Positions 10,436 through 20,990 of a stretch of 64,000 bases of DNA are shown one piece after another (position 1 is the stretch's first letter; each line of letters begins with the position of its first letter). The stretch comes from Oegoconia quadripuncta (taxonomy: Eukaryota; Arthropoda; Insecta; Lepidoptera; Autostichidae): NCBI GenBank assembly GCA_949316235.1, contig OX438750.1, positions 16,494,865 through 16,558,864 of the forward strand, given 5' to 3'. A program made the position numbers and the translations under genes. The notes under the pieces were generated by a model. That model made no database searches. It saw only the letters and a list, made by a program, of their open reading frames with translations, and was not told the origin of the DNA.

Positions 10436-11240
10436 ATGTTATATGTGCTGTGTGGTTTCGGCACAATAAAGAGGCGACTAATGGACTTTCCACCAAAAAC
10501 ATCTTAAGTAAGGCGACCAACCGTCCCGGATTCTGCGGGACCGTCCCGATAATATAGTTGTAATTGTAATTAATCATTTAGTAAAATAGTCCCAACAACA
10601 CTGATGCGACCCGGATGTACCGCATTCTTAGCCTTATTTATTTATTGAAAAAAAATCACTCTTGTTGATAGGTAGGATAATATGATTTCAAAAATTCGTA
10701 ATTTTTTCGTCTTGTACATGTATATTTTATTTTGTGATTTTAAGGCAACCACTCCAACCTCCATTAGCTCGTGACCTCTACAAAAAATTTGCACAAATGG
10801 TCAAATTTCCGCCTGGCTAGCTGCCACCATCTTATCTAAATCTGCCGCCAACGGGCAATGTTACTCGTAATATAATTGTTGTGTTCCGGTTGTCAGAGAG
10901 AAAATAGCCAGTCCCCCAAATATGTTGGGGTTTCCGGGTTCTGTACGCTTCCACCTTCGACCTCATCTTCACTTAACATCGGGTGTGATTGAGGTCAAGT
11001 ACTAACCGATTGTGCAAAAAACAGGAAAAAAATGACTTTTCATGGAGTTGGCCGCCTACATGAAAACCTAAAGACTTGTACCCCCTCAACGGCTCACCCC
11101 CTGTCACGCGTGCATTTCTGTATATTGCATAAAGTGAATCGTGGATGTTGTTTAAAGCATTAAACTCTTAATTTTTATAACGCCCAAACACTAATATTTG
11201 GGATATCTCTGACCACCTAATAAGGGCGTGGAAGAGACAT
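10436..11240 (+). repeat. Family H copy, apparently split by an insertion
   Basis: 10436-10503 (GTGCTGTGTGGTTTCGGCAC through CCACCAAAAACATCTTAAG) and 11060-11215 (ACGCGTGCATTTCTGTATAT through TTGGGATATCTCTGACCACC) are the two halves of a repeat that is contiguous at 19125-19340 and, inverted, at 39808-40018. The intervening 10505-11050 includes a SINE-A fragment. Confidence 0.55.
10809..11031 (+). mobile_element. SINE-A copy, head truncated
   Basis: Sense copy starting CGCCTGGCTAGCTGCCACCA and ending with GTGCAAAAAACAGG and an A-run. The tRNA-derived head is missing. It lies within the interval separating the halves of the family H copy. Confidence 0.8.
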
Positions 11241-11560
11241 AATAATAATATGTAAATAATAGATAAATATTTCGGACACTTACACTAATCATCTAGTCCC
11301 AAACTAAGCAAAGCTTGTGCTATGGATACTAAATAACGGATAAACATACATAAATATTTAAATAAAAATCCATGACTCGGGAATCAAATACCCTTTATTG
11401 TTGAAATAAGGAAGATACATCTAAACATCTTCTAGAAACTATACAACTTATAGAAATGTTCGTATTCATCACAAAAATATTTACCCCTCGCGGGTTTCGA
11501 ACCCGCAACCGTTGGTATCGCTGACAGGGTCACTATCTACTACACCAATCGGTCGTCAAA
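11240..11560 (-). mobile_element. SINE-B copy (tRNA-derived)
   Basis: Antisense. The tRNA-like head lies at the right end: reading the minus strand gives TTTGACGACCGATTGGTGTA (A-box-like) and GGTTGCGGGTTCGAAACCCG (B box GGTTCGAAACC). The body carries TCCCAAACTAAGCAAAGCTT. About 70 extra bases (11385-11460) sit in the body relative to 45408-45644. Too degenerate to be a working tRNA gene. Confidence 0.8.
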
Positions 11561-11937
11561 TGTTGGTCCTATTCTTTTAACGTGCCCAAACCACAAAGCA
11601 CTACCGAAAATAGAAATGTCAAATAGATATCAAAGATAATGGAAAAGACGGAACTGTTTTATCAACATACTATACCTACCCACATCTGACCTACTAGGTA
11701 CTACTTCTGGAAGTGTGAGTGTACTTGGAAATAATAATTATACGAAGGCATTAGTAGGTAACCATACGCAGAGGTTTTCACCTTTTTTTCTTAGAAGGAA
11801 AAGTTTTTTATAGGTACTTTGCTTGGTAAAACTTTACTCGTAACTTGAATTTCTGCCGGGTGTTTCGTTTGTCACTGTCAATATTGGATGATAGCAACCA
11901 CGGTTGACCTACCTAATTAAAAGTTTTTTTTTCTCTT
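11561..11937. other. Intergenic; small family H remnant
   Basis: 11565-11600 (CCTATTCTTTTAACGTGCCC) matches the 5' end of family H inverted. Nothing else recognised. Confidence 0.4.
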
Positions 11938-12260
11938 TCCAAACCCGGAAAAACGATGAGTTTCATGTGTTTGACGACGTTGTGTGTGTCCAGTCTTTGT
12001 CTGGACGTATCTCAGTAATGCGTTTTCCGATTTGAGTGCGGTTTTATAAAAGACTTACCGTCTTATTCATAAAAATTTACAAACGCTTTATAAGCCTGTT
12101 TTAGTTATAGTGTGTTTTGTTTCTGTCGTTCATAAGGATATGTTGTAATGAAAGAAAGTGACAAAACATACTTTAACTAAATCGGGCTTATACGTTTGTA
12201 AATTTTTATGAATAAGAGGGTAAGTCGGTTAAGCCGTTTCAAAGATATTTAGCTTATATT
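11938..12260 (+). repeat. Family E copy, interrupted by a MITE
   Basis: First half CCCGGAAAAACGATGAG through GTATCTCAGTAATGCG and CGATTTGAGTGCGG; second half TCGGTTAAGCCGTTTC AAAGATATTTAGCTT. The two halves are separated by the TIR element at 12053-12225. Confidence 0.65.
12053..12225. mobile_element. 173-bp MITE with about 40-bp terminal inverted repeats
   Basis: Left end ACTTACCGTCTTATTCATAA with AATTTACAAACG; right end is its reverse complement with one mismatch in the first 20 bases (CGTTTGTAAATTTTTATGAA ... GAGGGTAAGT). No ORF. It sits inside a family E repeat and so is younger than it. Confidence 0.75.
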
Positions 12261-12393
12261 ATAAATAACACATTTCTTTGGTGTATTTCGATGATATCTA
12301 TTTGTATAATTGTATATCATGGATTAATTTGTTTTAGTAATTAAACATCCTTATAGTAAACAGATAAGTAAATAAACTTCAGTATTCTATTAA

Positions 12394-12580
12394 AAGTCAA
12401 ATTTAAAAATGCTTTATTTTGTTGCACAGGCAACACTTAAAATAGTCAGACTTTACATTTATTAGCTATCTACTGCTTGTTCAAAAGGAAATTTTCTTCT
12501 GAGAAGAATAAATAAGAAACTCGAGGGGTTGCTCTTTTAAAACAGGTTTTTATATTACAAAAAGTCACAATAATATCTCA
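12394..12580 (-). mobile_element. LINE 3' UTR fragment
   Basis: Antisense copy of the sequence at 52155-52318, sharing AAACTCGAGGGGTTGCTCTT in this orientation and the ACTGCTTGTTCAAAAGGAAA string. Probably the 3' end of a jockey/CR1-type LINE. Confidence 0.5.
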
Positions 12581-13373
12581 TTATTAACTGTGAAATGGCT
12601 TGACATGCGAACGACCTAGTTTTGTCAAGGGATATTTATCATCTAATTAGTCTGATATTTTATATTATGCTTTGACATTTTTATTTTAATATGAATAGAT
12701 AAAATAGTCGAAATAATTCCAGAAATAACTCCTACATTTAAACTTATTTTTCAACATAGAATTATTTTTTTAGCCAACCTCGGGATTTTTAGCCAAGTTT
12801 GATGGAAATCGGTTAAGCTTTTAACACAGTTTGTTTATCTGGATGATATCATGTGTATAGGTGTAAGTAAATGGTATAGTTATTTATCTATTAACTAACC
12901 TAATCGACTTAGGCTTAAGAAGTGTCAACTTATTACCTACAAGCTCTTTTTAGAGTGTAGTGTGACTGCGAATATTCCCTCACAATCGCTAACATAATGA
13001 ATGAGATATGACATAATAAAGATAGTATAGATCCACTAATAGCTTTATACATTTTATTTTAGCCATTATCAGTCAATGCAATGAAAGATAATACGATTTT
13101 AAAGCACTTGTAGAATTCAACCGAAAGCCATTGGGAATGCGAACAACTTTCTTGCTCCCATACTGATTACCCAAAATTATTCCTACGTGACATAGTACTG
13201 TAAGTACTGCAACACATAGATATGTGGCAGCTAGAGCCGTATTAAGTGCGTTGGTACCCAAAGGTTACCTGGAAACGCTTTTAGTGATAAGACCGCCTAA
13301 TTGTACTCTTGTTTGTTTTCCTTGTGTTATGTTCATTATTGTAATGCAAAAAAGGAATATTTTGTTTGTACCT
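12581..13373. other. Intergenic; family E remnant and LINE tail
   Basis: 12779-12830 resembles the end of family E (TTTGATGGAAATCGGTTAAG). 13240-13345 (CCCAAAGGTTACCTGGAAAC to GTAATGCAAAAAAGG) is related to 19380-19500 and resembles the 3' tail of a non-LTR element. No gene seen. Confidence 0.45.
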
Positions 13374-13501
13374 ATGTATTAGGAAAGCAATTTTAAGATT
13401 AAGATCGAGACTTGCTCTCAATACAAAGTTTATTGATACAAAAGGCAAGAGTATGTCAAGTGTGAACTGCGGTCTTGAGATCGTTTTATTAGTACGGGCC
13501 C
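13374..13501. repeat. Family F repeat abutting the lov promoter region
   Basis: Right end TTTTATTAGTACGGGCC and inner TCTTGAGATC match the ends of family F copies at 35251-35586 and 56881-57157 (TATTAATACGGGCC with CTCAAGATTGAGA). The element directly adjoins the GC-rich island of lov. Confidence 0.5.
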
Positions 13502-14050
13502 TACAGTAGATATACCAAAATACATACCGCGTGGAAGGCGTCACATATGTGTAGGTATTGGAGTAATGTGACACATGTGTGTGGCGGGGGAGTGCGCGGG
13601 TGTGTGGGAGGGGGGGAGTGTGTGGGGCGGGGCGCGGCCGGGGGCGGGCCCCACGCGGCCCCCACCCGCGCCGCACGCACCGCGCGACAGCGACACACTC
13701 GCGCGCCTCCGCCGCACCGAGCGCTCGTCTCGTAGCTCGTAGCTGGCTCACTCCGCGCCCGCGATCCGACCGCGACACACGTCCGCGCCGACCGCCCGGT
13801 ACTCCCGCAACTACCGAACCGTGTGTGTGCAGTGGAACTAACTTCAAACTTTTTTTGTGACTCGGAACTGGAGAGAAGATATCTGTGTACACCGAGTGCG
13901 ATGCGAGGACCGCCGTCCGGCGAGAGGGCGATCTGAGAGAAAGGGTTGGAGTGCGGGGTTCGAAGCGGGCGGAGGGCGGCGCGAGGCCGCGCACGCGCCC
14001 GCCGGGGTCCCGCCGCGGGTCCGCCACACGCGTCCACACCGGCGCGCGCG
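13502..14050 (+). promoter_or_regulatory. lov: Probable promoter and 5' UTR of lov
   Basis: Abrupt shift from AT-rich to strongly GC- and CpG-rich DNA at about 13560 that continues through exon 1. 13583-13651 has many G-runs on the + strand. No TATA box is evident and I cannot place the transcription start from sequence alone. Upstream of the chosen start codon the coding frame stays open but contains no in-frame ATG except at 13901, which is closed by a stop at 13934-13936. Confidence 0.6.
13901..13936 (+). other. Short upstream ORF in lov 5' leader
   Basis: ATG at 13901 opens an 11-residue ORF ending TGA at 13934, 114 bases before the main ATG and in the same frame. If the leader includes it, it could lower or condition translation of the main ORF. 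Whether it lies in the mature mRNA depends on an unknown start site. Confidence 0.4.
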
Positions 14051-14792
14051 ATGGACGACAAGCCGACCCCCGTCGGTGGCGAAGAGCACTACAGCCTCCG
14101 CTGGAACAACCATCAGGCCCACCTCCTGCGCTCGTTCGAGGCCTTACTCCACGCGGAGACTCTGGTCGACGTCACGCTGGTGTGCGCCGAGAGACGAGTG
14201 CGCGCCCACAAGGTCCTCCTCGGGGCCTGCAGTCCGCTGTTCAGGAGGATTTTCAGCGAGAACCCCTGCAAGCACCCCGTGATCGTATTGAAAGACTTTC
14301 AAGGATGGGAGGTGCAAGCGGTGGTGGACTTTATGTACCGCGGGGAGGTGTCGGTGGCCCAGGAGCAGTTGGGTACTGTGATCCGTGCGGGAGAGTCTCT
14401 GCAAGTGCGCGGGTTGGCAGACCAGGACCGCGAGGAGCAGGCGCGCTCGCCGCCGCCGACGCCGTTGGCCCGCAGCCCGGTGCAGACGACGCCGCCGGCG
14501 CCCTCGCCCCCGGTCAGTCCCGCGAGCCCGCAGCCTCGACGGAAGCAAGCCAGGCCGCGTCGCCGTTCAGGAGAGTCTGACACACCAGAAAACTTGTCGA
14601 TGCGACGTTCGCCCAGCGGCGGCCTGAAGGCGGTCCGCCTGGCCAGGCCTCGTTCGCCACCGAAGCAGGAACAGAGTGATGAGCCAGAAACTGAAGTCCA
14701 ACCACCGCCGAGGATGTTTGCACCGCACCAGGACATGTTTCCGCCGGTGCCACCTTCGGCAGTTTCAGCACTCTCGTTAACACCACCACACA
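14051..14792 (+). CDS. lov: jim lovell-like BTB-psq transcription factor, coding exon 1 (BTB domain)
   Basis: Encodes residues 1-247 plus the first base of codon 248 of a 503-residue protein. Residues 12-123 form a BTB/POZ dimerisation domain of the insect BTB-psq/lola group: EHYSLRWNNHQAHLL at the start, LVDVTLVCAERRVRAHKVLL, then FMYRGEVSVAQEQL and SLQVRGLAD. The strings GACSPLFRRIFSENPCKHPV and IVLKDFQGWEVQAVVDFMYR point to jim lovell rather than bric-a-brac or ribbon. Residues 126-247 are proline/arginine-rich and probably disordered, with a PENLSMRR motif. Start ATG at 14051 has G at -3 and G at +4. The exon ends at a strong donor (ACA|GTGAGT). Known role of the family: nuclear DNA-binding regulators; fly lov acts in nervous system development and behaviour. 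Identification rests on remembered family sequence, not a search. Confidence 0.85.
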
Positions 14793-17700
14793 GTGAGTAC
14801 TTTAAATATTTCTAAACAACTATCAAATATTTTAAAAAGTGCAATATTGTAGGTAGGTAGTTAAAATCGCTAGAAAATTGAATCCAAATAAATGACAGGA
14901 ATTTTTGTGACGAGTTATTTAAATGTGAGGCTAATAAACCTTGAAAATAATTAGATACGTACTTCAACGGCAAAAAAGTGATAAATTTATGAAAATAATA
15001 GAAAAACGAAAACATAATCCTTACGTAGCGGATGCAAACATGAAAAAAAACTAAAGGTCGATCACAACAATGCCGTTGCGGATGAATAATTACGAAGTAA
15101 ATAATGGCAAAAACTGACCTCCACCATTCATTGTCACGAAGATTCAGATTTATTTCTGATCAATGTCACAACGATATTCAAAACACACATTCTATAAATT
15201 AGTTTAAAGGAATTAGATACTCATTAACTAACCAAATGCCTAATTTGATAATCACGTAACACAAAAAGTTTTCTAACCGGATTCTTACAAGAATTTCTGG
15301 CGAAATTTTGTGCAAAAATATTTTGTTTTCAAATGTTTGCGACACGTTTTCACAACCTTTGCCCAAAAAACTAATTTCTTCCTCAGAAATGTTCCACAAC
15401 TTCAATTGCTATAATGATTTCGTAATAGTAACACGTATAAGACCCAATTATAACTAGGCACTTGTTCATTAGAACTTAACCGATCCGTTATCACTTAAAT
15501 GAATCACGTGTATAATGATTCGATTAGCCATCGATAGAGTGTTAACCGGAACCTTTCTCGGATAAATTAAGATCACCTATTCATGTGTCGGGTGCATTAT
15601 CTCGTCTATCGGCTGAGAGGTTTTAACTCTATAAACTCCATTAACTTGGCATGTCGCAAACATGGGCCGTAAAGTATCATATTAATGGCGACGTTCATCT
15701 ACCGTACCTGAATATGGTACCCATAAACGTGTGTCAGTGTAAATTTTACACCTCAATAATTACTGTCCGTGGTCTGCTTAAGCGCATGAAAGAGGAAGCA
15801 ATTCCAGCAGTCATCTTGTTTTATGAGCCCTTTTCGATTTCTAAACGTTTTTATGACGGAAACGACAGTTGGATGTGATAATCTCATTTAGAGAAAACAC
15901 ATTGACTGACGTATGTCCATGTGTCCATGCTGAGAAATAGTGTAATGTTAGAGATCACACTCCTCTCGTCAACGTAACAGATCACTATTTTGACCTAAAT
16001 CGCAAATTGCTTGCTTTACTCTTAAACAAAACTTTAATACGAATTATGCTTTTGCTCAAAACTAACCTTTCGTCCGGACTGACAACGCAACCGACCATAA
16101 GTATTGTTATTTTGTAATTGACTTGGCCATTCGAAAACAAAACAGTGCCGTACGTTCAGAAATTATGGTCTAATGTATTTTATACAACAGGCCTAAAGGC
16201 TCCGGCCGGAATTAGTGCAAGGAGTGGTTTTATACGTCAATTTTGTTTTATTGTTTCCTCAGTTCGCGTATGTGCCGAGTGCTTGATTGCGCCATAATAG
16301 TCGTAGGTTGTAATGAAGGGTTGCACGCACTCATGTCTCGCCGCGACGTGCGTGGGGAAACTGCACACACGAAGGGGGAGTTTCTGAACGTTTCCACACC
16401 TGTCATTGCCTTTACAAATTAAGATTTAAATTGCCTTCGTCTTAAAACTTTCTCACATTAGTAATAGTATGTTTGTCTCAATTAGAGTATCTCTGTGTCA
16501 ATCTGTGGTACTTATTGTATCTCTAAAAGGGTTGAATCAATTCTAAAATGTATTATTTTCGGAAGCAGATGTTTGCAAGGTGATTCTTAGCCATGGTTGA
16601 AGGTGAAAATATTTAGCTTTTAACACAATTAATCATTTTCGGTCGACAATTTTCTAGTTATTGATATGATATAAGTCAGAATTGCTAAAGCACTCATAAC
16701 AATAAAAAAATCTGTAGCCTGATTCAGAATTTGTTGTATTTGGAAAAATTCGAGGGATAATGTCCCTAATTGTTATAAATAAAAGATAGGTAATAATTTG
16801 TTTCCTATAATTCCACAAAACCAATTAATGGTGAGGTGAACTTAATATACGCTCATTTTATTGTTTCCCCGATCTCCGTGTGTGAAGACGAGCGAGAGGT
16901 TGATTGCAGCTAATAGGTGGTGCATAAACGTAATAAGGGGTTGTACGATCGCAGACCCTTCTGCCTTCCTCATTGCCAGATGAGAATTGTCGAGCAAAAT
17001 TGAAACCGGTTGTCCCACATACTCTATTCGTTTTCGGGCTGGAATTATTTCACTTATCTATTTGGTGTTGTGATTTAATTATTACACTTACGATATGATT
17101 CAAATAATCAACCTGTCACTATTGTTAATAAACGCCAATAATTTGGTACTTGATAAGTATCATTTTTCCAAACGACTAATAGACCATTTGTAATTTAATT
17201 AAAGTATTTGCAATAATAATGTCTAAATCAAGATCACTTGTCTTTCTTCATAATTTAATACTAATAACAAAGGTTTCGTTAGCCATAACTAGAGTTTAAA
17301 AATAAAGTCAGTTGCCAAATGTCTATGTTGTTCCTCAAACATAATATTAATGCATCGATGCAAAATAAACATTGATAATGATAACAGCTTGTATAGACGG
17401 TGAAGGGTTACCTTGGTGTGGAAATGAAACAAACCATTTAGGTAAGAAAGATTTAGTATCTATAGATTTAGTTTTCAATTTGCGAAGCTTGCAACAAAGA
17501 AAAGTACAAAGCACGTGAATAGTGTGAATACAAAATACATTTTGTTATAATTCTTCTTTCTATTATGAAATCAAGTAAATTGATATTGGTTGCAAGACTA
17601 CTTGACATCTGGATAAGAGATTACCAACTCTAATGACTCTCTTTTCACTAACTTGTATTGCTTTAATCATTGTTCGAGTGCTATACCACATTTGGGAAAA

Positions 17701-18199
17701 ACTGATTCGTTTTCTAAGAAACAAATGGATCTAGTAAATTGAAATTAGTCTGCGGCCTCATAATAATATAAAAAGAAGATTCTAGTACTTAGAACATAAT
17801 AAAAAACACGGCCTTCCCAAGCCATTTTCATACTAAAAATACCAATCACTGACAGATTATTAAAATCAATAAGGTTCTTCCTGGCGCCTTACAATCTTGA
17901 AATTCGGTAAGAAGGGTCTTGTTGTACAATTTAATTATTAATTTTAAAACCTTTGTGTTTACAAACATTAAATCATCTCAGCAACTAAACAAAAGGGTGC
18001 CATTGGAGATGTTATTTACGGTACAATCAGATCTCGAGTCCTACTCGCACTTGACCGTCTCTTTTTAATACTTTAAACCGTTAACCTAAGTACGTTAGTC
18101 AAATAAAATAAATCAATTAAAATCATCGGCCAATTCAACCCAAAGTCGTAATTTTAAATTAAATTTATGTCATCGTACGCTTAACTACACACGTGGTAT
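14793..18199. other. 5' part of lov intron 1, repeat-poor
   Basis: About 3.4 kb following exon 1 without a copy of any repeat family found elsewhere in the window, a marked contrast to the rest of the 41.5-kb intron. Such repeat-free first-intron DNA next to a developmental regulator often holds enhancers; this is inference. Contains the duplicated motif described at 16246-16947. No convincing exon. Confidence 0.5.
16246..16947 (+). promoter_or_regulatory. Duplicated about 85-bp motif in intron 1 (possible enhancer element)
   Basis: 16246-16327 and 16856-16947 share the same ordered blocks: TTTTATTGTTTCC, then CGTATGTG or CGTGTGTG, TTGATTGC, TAATAG, and GTAAT(G/A)A(A/G)GGGTTG(C/T)ACG. Blocks are conserved and the DNA between them is not, which is unlike a transposon pair. 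ATTGTT is a SOX-type core. Function is inferred. Confidence 0.4.
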
Positions 18200-18720
18200 C
18201 ATTAAATCTTGAAGGATATAATAATCCTTAATCCGTTGAATAAATCGTCCATCCGTATTTCAACATCGTGGGTGGGTGGTGGTTGTATTGCCTTCACGAC
18301 CGCGCTTTGTGGTTCTACTTTGAATTTTGCAATTGTTTCTACTCTCTGTTCTACCTTTCTAACCTGTTCTAACTCTCTGATATTCTTTGCAGGATTATTA
18401 TCTCTTCTTTTTTCTTTTTACTTTGCATATGATTATGTCATTTCATATTTTGTTTTGTACACTCGATTATTTGCTACAGTTTCTAAACTTTCATTAGGTT
18501 TCTGATAAAAATGTTTTCTATTTTTCATCATTATCATCGTGTTGCCCTGGCCCCATTTATTTAGGGTGGCGCAGAACGGCCTCTTCTTCCATTCTTCTCT
18601 ATTTATCATGTTCATTATAAATACATAGTTAACGGGATCCATTACTAAGGCAAAGTATTAAATGGATGTTCAAGTTCTCTCCTCTTTCATTTTTTAACCT
18701 CTTCTTCACCTGCAGTATTT
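18200..18720 (-). pseudogene. Decayed coding sequence of unknown origin, probably retroelement
   Basis: On the minus strand a frame from 18642 encodes about 69 residues (includes REEWKKRPFCATLNKWGQGN), hits a stop at 18433, and the same frame continues after a second stop with a charged, helix-like segment containing NIRELEQVRKVEQRVETIAK and then IQPPPTHDVEIRMDDLFNGL. Composition looks coding, but two in-frame stops break it. I do not recognise the family; an ORF1/gag-like protein of a retroelement is possible. Confidence 0.35.
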
Positions 18721-19124
18721 CTACTCTATTTAGGCACCAAAATAATTAAAAATAATTTGAAAACAATGAAATGACTCACTAAATATGTAGAAATACATTA
18801 TATTTATTTTACCAATAGTGTTCTTTAGAAGATTAATATTTCAATTCATTATCATCCTATCATAGTTATCAGGAAAAATTAGATATTTTATTACGAGTAT
18901 ATATCTAATTATATTGGTTACCGTTCTGAAATGAAAGTGAAAGACCAGAGTTTATAATCAATTTAAATAATTACACATACATTAATCTAGGTGAAAATCA
19001 ATTACCTATTGCTATTTGAAGTGCTTACCCAATTAAAATGTTTTCTATGAAAGACTTACGCCTGCGGCTCCGCCTGCAAATACCAGTTGCTAAATTTGAA
19101 GTATAAGGATAAAAAGACCGTATG

Positions 19125-19510
19125 TGTTAATCGTGTGCTGTTTCGGCACGTAAAAAGCATAGGCAGAACCAACCCGTCTCTACTAAGGAACTTTCACCTA
19201 AAACATCTATAGATTTGTACGTTTTAACGGCGGATGGCGTTATCACTTTCCACGTGTGTATTTCTGTATATATCGAAAGGTGAACCGTGGATATTGTTTC
19301 AAGCATTAAACGTAGTTTGTATCAACATCCCTATTTAATACCGCACAACCTACCTATTTCAAATGTACTGTCCTTACACCCAAAGGTAGCCTGGAAGAGA
19401 ACGCTTTTAGTGATAAGGTCGCCAAATTGTACATTCTATTCTTACCACTTTTTTGAAACTGTGCTTTTCTGTTGTGCAATAAAGTGTATTTGTATTGTAT
19501 TGTATTGTAA
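19125..19510 (+). repeat. Family H copy followed by LINE tail
   Basis: 19125-19340 is a contiguous family H copy (GTGTGCTGTTTCGGCACG through GTGGATATTGTTTCAAGCAT). 19370-19510 (ACCCAAAGGTAGCCTGGAAG to the TATTGTATTGTATTGT run) resembles the 3' end of a non-LTR element with a TTGTGCAATAAAG string. The open frame across it is fortuitous. Confidence 0.5.
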
Positions 19511-19931
19511 ACTTCTGATCTCTGTGCTCAACAAAGATTCAAGTTTAGTAAACGAAATCGTCACGATAAGACAATCTGTCTAATTTATTTAAAATGAAAG
19601 AAACCAAGAGATTATAGATTGTAATCTATTTTTTATTCCAATACATGAATCAGCCGTCGTACTGCGTAAAAAATTTGCGTCACACATTATGTTTTACCAA
19701 GTAAGTCTAAAAATACGTAACTTTTGTGATGTTACTTCCTATAAAGTTCCTGATTTTTTGCACAATGCTTGAGTAAACATAAGTAATGTAATAAAAATGT
19801 TTTCTTAACATTCTGTGAGTTGCTTTAGATATAGTCTAAGGTTAGCTGGTAGAACACTCTTATCGAAGTGAAGCTCGCTTTTTTATTCGATCGCCAATAA
19901 TTAGCCGTTCAGCTCGCTTGCGTTCAAGCGC

Positions 19932-20043
19932 TAAATTTGGTACCATGCACGTAAGCGCCCTAGAAGTAGGGATAAGTGTCTAATGGATAGACGTGTCGAG
20001 TTACCATAATTTACTTCCAGGGCGCTTACGGGCTACCAAATTA
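19932..20043. repeat. Short imperfect inverted repeat
   Basis: GTAAGCGCCCTAGAAGT (19951-19967) pairs with ACTTCCAGGGCGCTTAC (20013-20029) with one mismatch, and AATTTGGTA / TACCAAATT extend the symmetry outward. Likely a small MITE; no ORF. Confidence 0.5.
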
Positions 20044-20269
20044 CCAAATAAATACCAAATGCAGGCGGTAAGTTTTATTGTGGTTGTAGGTGACTCCATA
20101 GCACAGTTCGCCACATCAAAAGACTCGAGCTATATCATGCTCGGAGAATAATTAAATTCAATGTTTTTAACCCCCGGCGAAAAACGATGGGTGTTATGTG
20201 TTTAGGATTTATTATGTCCAGTCTTTGTCCGGATGTATCTCAGTAATGCGCGGTCCGATTTGAGTGCGG

Positions 20270-20681
20270 CTTTTTTTTATTCTTTATTGCACCAAAATAT
20301 TACAATAACAGAGTACAAACAATAGGTCACATACAAAGGTGGACTTATCTCTTTAAGAGATCTCTTCCAGCCAACCTGAGCATTGAAATAGAAAACTTAG
20401 TAAATTTGGGGTTTAGCAGTAAATTGTGTGCAAAAGAAAAAATCCTATAAGAATAATAAAACAAATAAAAAAAGAAAAGATAACTGAATAATAAACTTAC
20501 CTACACTAAATATATTACCTATACCTACTGCGAAATATATACATAACATAATTTAAAAATATATATATATATACTATAAACCTACATACACATACTAATA
20601 TCACGAAAGATGGGAGAGGTAATGCTCTTTTAGCCTTTTCTTAAATACTGCAATTTGAAGGGCTGTCCTGAATTTATATAA
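20270..20681 (-). mobile_element. LINE 3' end inserted antisense
   Basis: Begins with the T-run complement of a poly(A) tail and AATAAAG signal (TTTTTTTTATTCTTTATTGC), then GGTGGACTTATCTCTTTAAG and CTCTTCCAGCCAACCTGAGC, strings common at 3' ends of lepidopteran non-LTR elements. An (AT)n run lies near 20560. No intact frame. Confidence 0.5.
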
Positions 20682-20918
20682 GACTAATATTATAAATACG
20701 AAAGTTTAGATGTTTGTTTGTTTATCTGTTTGTTTGTTGCTCAATCACGGCGAAACGGATGAACGGATTTGAATGAGATTTAATATATAGGTAGACCATA
20801 CCTTGGATTAAAACATCGGATACTTTTTATCCCGATAAAGTGAATAGTTCCCGCGGGATTACCAAATTTCCATGATAAAGCTATTTAAGGCAGGCGAAGC
20901 CGCGGGCGGAAAGCTAGT
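20682..20918 (+). mobile_element. Helitron-like family D copy, complete
   Basis: From ACTAATATTATAAATACGAA to AAGCCGCGGGCGGAAAGCTAGT. The clearest complete copy in the window, with intact 3' hairpin and CTAG end. Confidence 0.65.
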
Positions 20919-20990
20919 TAAAGACTAAACGAACCGGCCATGTTTGATCGAAATCGGTTAAGGCGTTTCGAAGATATCTGATTTGTTTTC

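Larger units (their letters stand above)
20165..20990 (+). repeat. Family E copy split by two younger insertions
   Basis: 5' half 20165-20269 (CCCCCGGCGAAAAACGATGG, GTATCTCAGTAATGCG, GATTTGAGTGCGGC) and 3' half about 20928-20990 (CCATGTTTGATCGAAATCGG, CGTTTCGAAGATATCTG). Between them lie a LINE tail and a Helitron-like element. Confidence 0.6.

Noticed and set aside
13281..14061. Long minus-strand open frames over the lov promoter and exon 1
   Set aside because: Low-complexity Arg/Pro/Ala translations caused by high GC and few stop codons; shadows of the real gene.
14051..14430. Reading the gene as bric-a-brac (bab)
   Set aside because: BTB strings such as VIVLKDFQGWEVQAVVDFMY and the psq helix fit remembered jim lovell better; kept as an alternative because no search could be run.
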